From Thiobacter sp. AK1 (GTDB taxonomy: Bacteria; Pseudomonadota; Gammaproteobacteria; Burkholderiales; Thiobacteraceae), in contig NZ_JBAJEX010000008.1 in assembly GCF_039822265.1 (NCBI RefSeq), positions 37,026-101,025 on the forward strand: a stretch of 64,000 nt of DNA, written 5' to 3'. Below are positions 57,666 through 64,000 of the stretch, piece after piece (position 1 is the first letter of the stretch; each line of letters begins with the position of its first letter). Both the position numbers and the translations under genes were made by a program. A model generated the notes under the pieces. It saw only the letters and a program-made list of their open reading frames with translations, was not told the DNA's origin and made no database searches.

Positions 57666-58406
57666 TTTGTTCAAATAGTTCACGTCGAAGCGGTCCTCCG
57701 GGAGGGCCTCTTTGTCCAACGCGACCCCCAGTTGCTGCAGGGCCTTGAGCATCGCCTCCATGCGCCGGTCGTTGCTGGCGATGTGATCGAGGATGGCATG
57801 GATGGCCTTCACCATGGGATCGTTCATGTCCTGGCTGATGGCATAGGCGGAGAAGCCCATCTTTTCCGCTGTGGCCGCCCTCTGCCGGGCCTGTTCGCTG
57901 TCCAGGATGCGCGCCGGGATGCCCACGGCCGTCGCCCCCGCGGGCACATCCTTCACCACCACCGCGTTGGAGCCGATCTTGGCGCCATCGCCAATGAGGA
58001 TGGGGCCCAGCACCTTGGCGCCGGCGCCGATCACCACTCCCTTGCCCAGGGTGGGGTGGCGCTTACCTTTCTTCCAGGTGGTGCCGCCCAGGGTGACCCC
58101 ATGATAGAGGGTGCAGTCGTCGCCGATCTCGGCCGTCTCCCCGATGACTACGCCCATGCCATGGTCGATGAACACCCGCCGGCCGATAACCGCTGCCGGG
58201 TGGATTTCCACACCCGTGAGCCAGCGGCTCAGGTGTGAGATGAAGCGGGCCAGCCATTTCAGGCCCAGATGCCACAAGCGGTGGGCCAGACGGTGGATGA
58301 GCAGGGCATGCACCCCGGGATAAGTGGTGAGGATCTCCCAGGTGGAGCGCGCCGCGGGGTCGCGCTCGAAAACCACGGCGATGTCTTCGCGCAGATGCTT
58401 GAACAC
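57654..58406 (-). CDS. cysE: Serine O-acetyltransferase
   Basis: A 250-residue enzyme that acetylates serine for cysteine synthesis. The N-terminal helical region starts [20 protein letters not shown] and the left-handed beta-helix has the hexapeptide repeats [20 protein letters not shown] and [20 protein letters not shown]. It starts at GTG 58406. The C-terminus ends inside the iscR promoter box. Supply of cysteine beside iscS explains the location, which is also seen in Pseudomonas. Confidence 0.95.
   Translation of the reverse strand: MFKHLREDIAVVFERDPAARSTWEILTTYPGVHALLIHRLAHRLWHLGLKWLARFISHLSRWLTGVEIHPAAVIGRRVFIDHGMGVVIGETAEIGDDCTLYHGVTLGGTTWKKGKRHPTLGKGVVIGAGAKVLGPILIGDGAKIGSNAVVVKDVPAGATAVGIPARILDSEQARQRAATAEKMGFSAYAISQDMNDPMVKAIHAILDHIASNDRRMEAMLKALQQLGVALDKEALPEDRFDVNYLNKIVD
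57660..57680. repeat. Inverted repeat at the cysE 3' end beside the iscR box
   Basis: AACTATTT (57660-57667) and AAATAGTT (57673-57680) form a perfect 8-base inverted repeat around TGTTC. It is partly inside the cysE coding end and overlaps the edge of the iscR box. It could be an extra half-site array for IscR (two ATAGTT half-boxes facing each other) or an mRNA hairpin at the end of cysE. Confidence 0.6.
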
Positions 58407-58441
58407 GGCGTTAGCCTAGCTTTATCAAGAGGTCGAAGTCT

Positions 58442-58474
58442 ATTATAAGGAAGTTGACTAAATTAGTCCACTTT
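58442..58474 (-). promoter_or_regulatory. Promoter of cysE with an IscR type-1-like box
   Basis: On the minus strand a perfect -10 TATAAT (58442-58447) follows TGGACT (58465-58470) by 17 bases. The -35 lies inside a 25-base site (58450-58474) with the symmetric core GACTAAATTAGTC (58456-58468) that matches about 21 of 25 positions of the type-1 IscR consensus. The layout suggests IscR repression of cysE. Confidence 0.75.
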
Positions 58475-59230
58475 GCCTTTGTCCTTGCGATGGGCCTGCT
58501 TGAGGATGCCCAACAGGATGGCGAGCTCTTCTTTTTCCAGCCCGCAGCGATCGAACAGGCGGCGCAGGCGGGGCATTAGCCGCTTGGGGTGCGCGGGGTC
58601 GAGAAACTGGATGGCGATGAGGGTTTCCTCGAGCCGGCGGTAAAAATATGCCATCTCGCGGAGGCTCACCCGTGCAGGGGTCGCTGGCAGGGCAGCCGCA
58701 CCCAAGGCCGTCAGACGCAGCTCGTAAGCCATGACCTGCACCGCCGCGGCCAGATTGAGCGAGGGATACGCCGGATCGGCGGGCAGAGTGACGAGACGCT
58801 GGCAGTGGGCAAGCTCGGCATTGGACAACCCGAAGGTCTCGTTACCGAAAACCAGGGCTACCGGCTGGCTGTGGGCCAGGGCCAAAAGTTCCGGTGCCGC
58901 CTGGCGCGCTTCCTGCGGCGGCTGGGCGAGTTCCCGCTCGCGGCGGGTGAGCCCCACCGCCATCGCACACTCGGCCAAGGCCTCCTCCACGGTGGCGTGG
59001 ACCTGGGCTCGTTGCAGGATGTCACTCGCCCCCGCGGCCAGGGCATCGGCATCCGGATGGGGGAAACGCCGCGGGGCCACCAGTTTGAGCTCTTTAAGGC
59101 CCATGGTCTTCATGGCGCGCGCGGTCGCCCCAATGTTGCCGGGGTGACTGGGGCGACAGAGCACGACATGGATCCGGGCGAGCGCCTGCAGGCGGGCCTC
59201 CTGGGCGAGTTCCTCTTGGGCGGGATTCAA
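58463..59230 (-). CDS. trmJ: tRNA (cytidine/uridine-2'-O-)-methyltransferase TrmJ
   Basis: A SPOUT-class methyltransferase that modifies position 32 of tRNA. The core begins VVLCRPSHPGNIGATARAMK, with ALVFGNETFGLSNAELAHC and LPADPAYPSLNLAAAVQVMA forming the knot. The longest frame starts at TTG 59230 (255 residues) without a ribosome site; an AGGAGG at 59197-59202 sits 5 bases before a CTG at 59191 that would give 242 residues and a more typical N-terminus. The stop codon overlaps the cysE promoter box. Confidence 0.9.
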   Translation of the reverse strand: MNPAQEELAQEARLQALARIHVVLCRPSHPGNIGATARAMKTMGLKELKLVAPRRFPHPDADALAAGASDILQRAQVHATVEEALAECAMAVGLTRRERELAQPPQEARQAAPELLALAHSQPVALVFGNETFGLSNAELAHCQRLVTLPADPAYPSLNLAAAVQVMAYELRLTALGAAALPATPARVSLREMAYFYRRLEETLIAIQFLDPAHPKRLMPRLRRLFDRCGLEKEELAILLGILKQAHRKDKGKVD

Positions 59231-59320
59231 TTTACAATGCGCGGCTTGTTCTTTAACGTGAGGGCGCAGGCCCGCCCAGGCCGTCCGCCGGGCGATCGGT
59301 GCTTGTGCGTGGTACGTGTC

Positions 59321-59349
59321 TTGGCATCGCAGGCACGCGCCGGTCTAAT
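59321..59349 (+). promoter_or_regulatory. Candidate sigma70 promoter of suhB-mutS
   Basis: TTGGCA (59321-59326) and TCTAAT (59344-59349) are separated by 17 bases and match the consensus hexamers 5/6 each. It lies about 90 bases before the suhB ATG. The 206-base gap between trmJ and suhB holds no gene that I can support. Confidence 0.65.
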
Positions 59350-59436
59350 GGATAATCTGGATTTGAGGCGTTCCGCCAGGGGCACGGCTTAAAGAGGGCC
59401 GCGGCTTTGCGGGCCCACATCAGTCGAAGGTCTCTC

Positions 59437-60225
59437 ATGCATCCCATGCTCAACATTGCGGTGAAGGCTGCGCGCCGTGCCGGCAACATCATCAACCGCG
59501 CTTCCCAGGATCTGGATCTGCTGACGGTCCGCAGCAAGAGTCACAACGAGTTCGTGAGCGAGGTGGACCACGCGGCGGAGCAGGCCATCGTGGAGACCTT
59601 GCTTGCCGCCTATCCAGACCACGCGATTCTAGCAGAGGAGCGAGGCCGCCAAGGCCACTCGGATTATGTGTGGATCATCGATCCGCTGGATGGCACCACC
59701 AACTTCTTGCACGGCTTTCCCCAGTATGCGGTGTCCATCGCCCAAAGTCATCGGGGCGTGCTCACCCACGCAGTGGTTTACGATCCCACCCGCAACGAGC
59801 TGTTCACCGCCAGCCGCGGCCGGGGCGCGTTTCTCAACGACCGGCGCATCCGGGTGAGCCGGCGCACCAAGCTCGCCGAGGCCCTGATCGGCACCGGGTT
59901 TCCCTTCCGCGAGTTGTCCTTTCTCGAACCCTACCTGAAAATCTTCGGCGATCTCCTGCCACGGACCGCCGGCCTGCGTCGCCCCGGCTCCGCCGCGCTG
60001 GATCTGGCCTATGTGGCCGCTGGACGCTATGACGGCTTCTTCGAGGCCGGCCTCAAACCCTGGGACATGGCCGCGGGCGCGCTTCTGATCCTGGAGGCGG
60101 GTGGCTTGATCGCCGATTTCCAGGGCGAGGATGGCTACCTGGAGAGCGGCAACGTGGTGGGCGGCAACCCCAAGGTGTTTGCTCAGTTGCTGCAGGTGAT
60201 CCAGGCCCACACCCGGCGCACATGA
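59437..60225 (+). CDS. suhB: Inositol monophosphatase family protein SuhB
   Basis: A 262-residue Mg-dependent phosphatase. The metal-binding motifs are intact: AEERG near residue 70, [17 protein letters not shown] near 84-100 and [17 protein letters not shown] near 210-226. SuhB also takes part in rRNA transcription antitermination in E. coli, so function may not be limited to inositol phosphate. The ATG at 59437 fits the family start ([18 protein letters not shown]). The stop overlaps mutS by 4 bases. Confidence 0.95.
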   Translation: MHPMLNIAVKAARRAGNIINRASQDLDLLTVRSKSHNEFVSEVDHAAEQAIVETLLAAYPDHAILAEERGRQGHSDYVWIIDPLDGTTNFLHGFPQYAVSIAQSHRGVLTHAVVYDPTRNELFTASRGRGAFLNDRRIRVSRRTKLAEALIGTGFPFRELSFLEPYLKIFGDLLPRTAGLRRPGSAALDLAYVAAGRYDGFFEAGLKPWDMAAGALLILEAGGLIADFQGEDGYLESGNVVGGNPKVFAQLLQVIQAHTRRT

Positions 60226-62774
60226 CGACCCACGCCATGGACGCGATGCTCGCGCAGCACACGCCCATGATGCAGCAGTATCTGCGCATCAAGGCCGAGT
60301 ATCCGGACATGCTTTTGTTCTATCGCATGGGCGACTTCTACGAGCTGTTCTACGAAGATGCCCAGCGCGCTGCCCAGCTCCTCGACATCACCCTCACCAC
60401 GCGCGGCATGTCCGCCGGTCGGCCCATCATCATGGCCGGCGTGCCGGTGCAGTCGGTGGAACAGTATCTGGCACGGCTCGTGAAACTGGGACTGTCGGTC
60501 GCCATTTGCGAGCAGGTGGGGGAGGTCACAGGCGCCAAAGGCCCCGTGGAGCGCAAGGTCACCCGCGTGGTGACACCGGGCACGCTCACCGACGCGGCGT
60601 TGCTGGAGGATCGCCAGGAGGCCTATTTGATGGCCTTGGCCCCGGGGGCCGGGTGCTGGGGTGTGGCCTGGCTGTCCCTGGCGGCGGGCCGGTTCTGGGT
60701 CACCGAAGTGGCGGTGGATTCACTGCCTGCCCTACTGGAACGGGTGCGGCCCGCCGAGCTCCTGCTGCCGGAAGCCCTGGACGAGCCAGCTCCCACGCGC
60801 GCCGCGCTGCGCCGGCTGCCGCCCTGGCAATTCGATGCCGATAGCGGGCGGGCCTTGCTGTGCCAGCAGTTCGGCACACGCGATCTGACCGGCTTCGGCG
60901 TGGAAGGCATGCTAGCGGCGATCGCCGCCGCCGGGGCCCTGCTTGGCTATGTGCGCCAGACACAGTTTTCTGCGCTGCCCCACATCACTGGCCTGCGCTT
61001 GGAGCAGGCTTCGAACTACGTGCTGCTCGATCCCGCTAGCCGGCGCAACCTGGAGCTCACGGAGACACTGCGCGGTGAGCGCGAGCCCACCTTGCTATCG
61101 GTGCTGGATGCCACGGTCGGCGCCATGGGTGGGCGTTTGCTGCGTCACTGGCTAAATCATCCCCTGCGCGACCGCGGCGAGCTAAGCGTGCGCCTCGATG
61201 CCGTGGGCGCGCTGGTGCAGGCGCAACCTGCGGCAATCCGGGAGAGACTTGCCCGCATCGCCGACATCGAACGCATTGTCGGACGCATCGCCTTGCGTTC
61301 GGCGCGGCCCCGGGATCTCTCCGCCCTGCGCGACAGTTTGGCTGAGCTGCCGGCGTTGGTCCGCCTGCTTGCGCCTTTCGACAGCCCGCGGCTGGCGAAG
61401 CTTGCGCAGGATCTCACGCCGCGCGTTGCCATACACGCGCTGTTGGTCCAGGCACTCAAACCGGAACCCGCTGCCACGGTGCGCGACGGGGGCGTGATCA
61501 ACGACGGCTGGGATGCGGAGCTCGATGAACTGCGCGCGCTTCAGAGCAACTGTGGCGACTTCCTGCTTAAGTTGGAAGCACGCGAGAAGGCACGCACCGG
61601 TATCGCCAACCTCAAGGTCGAATTCAATAAGGTGCACGGCTTTTATATCGAGGTCGGCAAGGCCCAGGCCGAGCGCGTGCCGGAGGATTACCGGCGACGG
61701 CAGACGCTCAAGCATGCCGAGCGCTACATCACGCCAGAGCTCAAGGCCTTCGAGGATCGGGCGCTGTCGGCGCAAGAACGGGCATTGGCGCGGGAGCGTC
61801 AGCTCTTTGAAGCCCTGCTGGATCGTCTGCAACCGGAGCTCGAGTCGCTAAAGTGCCTCGCGCAAGCTGTGGCGGAACTGGACGTGCTGTGCGCGCTGGC
61901 CGATCGCGCGCTGGCCTACAACTACGTCGCGCCCGAATTCACCGACACGCCCCGCATCGAGATCACGGCCGGCCGGCATCCAGTGGTGGAGCGACAGGTG
62001 GATCATTTCATCGCCAATGATCTCGTGCTCTCGCCCACACGGCAGATGCTCCTCATCACCGGCCCAAACATGGGCGGCAAATCCACCTACATGCGCCAGA
62101 CGGCGCTGATCGTGCTGCTCGCCCACATCGGCAGCTTCGTACCCGCGCAGCGTGCGTTGATCGGGCCGGTAGACCGCATCTTCACCCGCATCGGCGCCGC
62201 CGACGATCTTGCCTCGGGGCGCTCCACCTTCATGGTGGAAATGACCGAGACCGCCAACATTCTGAACAACGCCACGCGCGAGAGCCTGGTCCTGCTGGAC
62301 GAAATCGGGCGCGGTACATCCACCTTCGACGGGTTGGCCCTGGCCCATGCCGTGGCACGGCATCTGGCCGAGAAGGTGGGGTGTTTCACCCTGTTCGCCA
62401 CCCACTATTTCGAGCTTACGCGGCTGGCCCAGGCGTTTCGGCAGATCGCAAACGTGCACCTGTCCGCGGTAAAGCACAAGGATCGCATCGTCTTCCTGCA
62501 CACGGTGGAGGAGGGGCCTGCCAGTCAGAGCTATGGCCTGGAGGTGGCGCAACTCGCCGGCGTGCCCGCCGCCGTGATCCAGCAGGCACGGCGCTATCTC
62601 GTCATGCTGGAAAACCAAAGCGTGGCGGCTAGTAACCAAGGTGATCTATTTGCAACCAGGCTGGAGCCGGCACCGCATCCGGCTCTTGAGCGCTTACGCG
62701 AGACCGATCCGGACGCACTCTCGCCACGGGCGGCGCTGGAACGGCTTTACGAGCTCAAGCGCTTGCTGGAGTGA
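60222..62774 (+). CDS. mutS: DNA mismatch repair protein MutS
   Basis: An 850-residue mismatch sensor. The N-terminal mismatch-binding motif is in [15 protein letters not shown] (Phe-x-Glu), and the C-terminal ATPase has Walker [21 protein letters not shown] and Walker [21 protein letters not shown], plus [10 protein letters not shown]. It is translationally coupled to suhB (ATGA). A strong terminator follows. MutL is not in the window. Confidence 0.97.
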   Translation: MTTHAMDAMLAQHTPMMQQYLRIKAEYPDMLLFYRMGDFYELFYEDAQRAAQLLDITLTTRGMSAGRPIIMAGVPVQSVEQYLARLVKLGLSVAICEQVGEVTGAKGPVERKVTRVVTPGTLTDAALLEDRQEAYLMALAPGAGCWGVAWLSLAAGRFWVTEVAVDSLPALLERVRPAELLLPEALDEPAPTRAALRRLPPWQFDADSGRALLCQQFGTRDLTGFGVEGMLAAIAAAGALLGYVRQTQFSALPHITGLRLEQASNYVLLDPASRRNLELTETLRGEREPTLLSVLDATVGAMGGRLLRHWLNHPLRDRGELSVRLDAVGALVQAQPAAIRERLARIADIERIVGRIALRSARPRDLSALRDSLAELPALVRLLAPFDSPRLAKLAQDLTPRVAIHALLVQALKPEPAATVRDGGVINDGWDAELDELRALQSNCGDFLLKLEAREKARTGIANLKVEFNKVHGFYIEVGKAQAERVPEDYRRRQTLKHAERYITPELKAFEDRALSAQERALARERQLFEALLDRLQPELESLKCLAQAVAELDVLCALADRALAYNYVAPEFTDTPRIEITAGRHPVVERQVDHFIANDLVLSPTRQMLLITGPNMGGKSTYMRQTALIVLLAHIGSFVPAQRALIGPVDRIFTRIGAADDLASGRSTFMVEMTETANILNNATRESLVLLDEIGRGTSTFDGLALAHAVARHLAEKVGCFTLFATHYFELTRLAQAFRQIANVHLSAVKHKDRIVFLHTVEEGPASQSYGLEVAQLAGVPAAVIQQARRYLVMLENQSVAASNQGDLFATRLEPAPHPALERLRETDPDALSPRAALERLYELKRLLE

Positions 62775-62786
62775 GGGCGGACGTAA

Positions 62787-62812
62787 AAAACGCCGGGCAT
62801 GCCCGGCGTTTT
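62787..62812. terminator. Bidirectional intrinsic terminator between mutS and slyD
   Basis: A symmetric hairpin (AAAACGCCGG ... CCGGCGTTTT, centred at 62799) with A- and T-runs on its flanks lies 12 bases after the mutS stop. It can end mutS on the plus strand and slyD on the minus strand. Confidence 0.9.
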
Positions 62813-62874
62813 TCGTAGAGCGAGACTTCAGGATCTGCGACGCGAGCCCTCTTCCAGCCAGATTTTCTCAACGT

Positions 62875-63357
62875 TCAGTGGGAATGGCCGTGCGGTCCGT
62901 GCACGTGTCCGTGGGCGATTTCCTCGGGCGTGGCGGGACGCACGTCGGTGACGGTGCAGGAGAAGTGCAGGGTACGGCCCGCCAGCGGATGATTGCCGTC
63001 CACCACCACCGTGTCTTCGCTCACGTCGGTGACGGTGTAGAGAATCATCTCATCGGAACCTTCCGCCCCACCTTCAAACTGCATGCCCACCTGGATGTCG
63101 GTTACTGGAAATACGCTGCGCGGCTCCACCCGGACCAGGGAGGCGTCATACTCGCCGAAGGCATCTTCCGGCTCCAGGGTCACAGACAAGGTATCTCCGG
63201 GCTGCATGCCCTGCAGCTTTTCTTCCACTACCGGGAAGATGTTGTCATAGCCGCCATGCAGGTAGCTGATGGGTTCCTTGGATTCCTCGAGCAGGTTCCC
63301 CTTGCTGTCGGAGAGGGAGTAGGTCAGGGTGACCACGGAATTTTTCACGATTTGCAT
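62875..63357 (-). CDS. slyD: FKBP-type peptidyl-prolyl isomerase SlyD
   Basis: A 160-residue SlyD with an FKBP domain broken by an IF (chaperone) insert at about 70-120. It begins MQIVKNSVVTLTYSLSDSKG; GDTLSVTLEPEDAFGEYDAS is typical. The last 12 residues are His-rich (HGHVHGPHGHSH), a nickel-binding tail as in E. coli SlyD but shorter. ATG 63357 lies inside the end of the upstream peroxiredoxin gene, so translation is coupled. Confidence 0.95.
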   Translation of the reverse strand: MQIVKNSVVTLTYSLSDSKGNLLEESKEPISYLHGGYDNIFPVVEEKLQGMQPGDTLSVTLEPEDAFGEYDASLVRVEPRSVFPVTDIQVGMQFEGGAEGSDEMILYTVTDVSEDTVVVDGNHPLAGRTLHFSCTVTDVRPATPEEIAHGHVHGPHGHSH

Positions 63358-63824
63358 GGGTGCATTTCCTTGATGAGTGCAAGCACCTCCTGCGCATGTC
63401 CCCTGGGATTCACTCCATAGAGAGCGTGCCGGATGATGCCTTTCTTGTCGATGATGAAGGTCGAGCGAACGATGCCCATCTTTTTCACTCCGTCCTTCTC
63501 TTTCTCCTGCCATACGCCGTACATCTGGCAGACTTCGCCTTCCGTATCGGCCAGCAGACGCACGGCCAGCCCGTGCTTGTCGCGGAAGGCGGCATGACTG
63601 ATGCAGTCGTCGCGCGACACTCCAATCACCACCGTATCCAGATTGGCCAGCTCATCGTCGATGTCGCTGAATTCGATGGCTTCGATGGTGCAGCCGGGGG
63701 TGTCGTCCTTGGGATAGAAGTAGAGCACCACGTTTTTCTTCCCTTTGAAGTCGGAGAGCTTGACCATCTCCATGTCCGCGTCGGGAAGATCGAAATCGGG
63801 TGCGACGCTTCCTGCCTGCAACAT
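63345..63824 (-). CDS. bcp: Bcp/PrxQ-type thiol peroxidase
   Basis: A 159-residue peroxiredoxin. The peroxidatic Cys45 is in PKDDTPGCTIEA. The residue five positions later, where many Bcp enzymes have their resolving cysteine, is Ile50; other cysteines are Cys74 (RDDCISH), Cys99 (EVCQMYGVW) and Cys157. It may use a different resolving cysteine or be a 1-Cys enzyme. ATG 63824 begins the conserved MLQAGSVAPDFDLPDADMEM. It overlaps slyD by 13 bases. Confidence 0.93.
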   Translation of the reverse strand: MLQAGSVAPDFDLPDADMEMVKLSDFKGKKNVVLYFYPKDDTPGCTIEAIEFSDIDDELANLDTVVIGVSRDDCISHAAFRDKHGLAVRLLADTEGEVCQMYGVWQEKEKDGVKKMGIVRSTFIIDKKGIIRHALYGVNPRGHAQEVLALIKEMHPCKS

Positions 63825-63882
63825 ACCATCCCCTGCTTGGGTTACTTCTGCCGTAAAGCGTACACCGGCGAAGTATTGGCCC

Positions 63883-63910
63883 ATTCTAAACCATTTCCGG
63901 GGCCACACAA
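63883..63910 (-). promoter_or_regulatory. Candidate promoter of bcp-slyD
   Basis: On the minus strand TTGTGT (63905-63910) is followed after 16 bases by TAGAAT (63883-63888). The -10 is a 5/6 match, the -35 weaker. It lies about 60 bases before the bcp ATG. Confidence 0.5.
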
Positions 63911-63991
63911 GAAAACCTATGTGCAGGTGTAGAGAGCAAATAAACTGTCCGGACTTGTAGCACGATGGTTGTCCGGTTTTATTGGGTACCG

Positions 63992-63997
63992 AGGAGG
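63992..63997 (+). promoter_or_regulatory. Ribosome binding site of a gene starting beyond the window
   Basis: AGGAGG lies three bases before the right edge of the window on the plus strand. It probably serves a gene divergent from bcp whose start codon is at or just after base 64000; nothing of its product is visible. The TGTCCGG direct repeat (in ACTGTCCGGAC and GTTGTCCGGTT, about 63946-63977) lies in the shared upstream region. Confidence 0.5.
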
Positions 63998-64000
63998 TGC

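Overview
This window is a stretch of GC-rich chromosome from a free-living, flagellated Gram-negative proteobacterium. The gene order points to Betaproteobacteria: hflK-hflC-DUF2065-hisZ-purA, an entericidin-type lipoprotein between leuC and leuD, and leuB-asd-usg-fimV-truA-trpFBA-accD-folC-cvpA-purF-metZ. The flagellar genes include flhF, flhG, fliA and a MotC/MotD-type stator pair, with FliA-type and one sigma54-type promoter. That resembles the Pseudomonas-style hierarchy more than the FlhDC-based scheme of core Burkholderiales. A Hydrogenophilales/Thiobacillaceae/Nitrosomonadales/Rhodocyclales-like lineage is my inference; no rRNA gene is present to test it.

Layout. 1-4247 (+): end of hflK, hflC, a small membrane protein, hisZ, purA. 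4263-4422: tRNA-Leu(CAG) on the minus strand with its own promoter and terminator. 4422-7441 (+): rnr and rlmB. 7473-12068 (+): leucine genes leuC, entericidin, leuD, leuB, then asd. 12129-27113 (+): usg-like gene, fimV, an EcfT-like membrane gene, truA, trpF-trpB-trpA, accD, folC, a SPOR-domain gene, cvpA, purF, metZ and an exported protein of unknown function. 27239-29182 (+): htpG behind a heat-shock-type promoter. 29222-29989 (-): a glutaminyl cyclotransferase-like exported protein. 30035-39996 (-): flgBCDEFGHIJKL. 40148-41944 (-): a GGDEF diguanylate cyclase. 42061-43868 (+): flgA, flgM, flgN. 43993-51787 (-): flhB-flhA-flhF-flhG-fliA-motC-motD. 51923-59230 (-): trmJ, cysE, iscR-iscS-iscU-iscA-hscB-hscA-fdx-iscX. 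59437-62774 (+): suhB, mutS. 62875-63824 (-): slyD and a Bcp-type peroxiredoxin.

How the genes work together. The central block is biosynthesis (leucine, tryptophan, threonine/methionine/lysine precursors, purines, folate, fatty acids) packed into long, overlapping co-directional transcription units. The flagellar block holds the rod, hook, ring and hook-filament junction genes, part of the export gate, the polar-placement pair FlhF/FlhG, the sigma28/anti-sigma28 pair FliA/FlgM and the stator. Filament, switch and chemotaxis genes are elsewhere. The isc block makes and transfers Fe-S clusters, with cysE supplying cysteine.

I found no phage, insertion sequence, CRISPR array, defence or secondary-metabolite cluster, and no convincing undescribed multi-gene system. 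The most useful observations are regulatory: three sigma28-type promoters with identical geometry (flgK, flgM, motD), a sigma54-type promoter before flgB, two IscR type-1-like boxes (iscR and cysE), a sigma32-type promoter for htpG and a tRNA-Leu promoter embedded in the start of rnr. There are also a few proteins with altered key residues, chiefly an FlhG whose ATPase motifs are degenerate.
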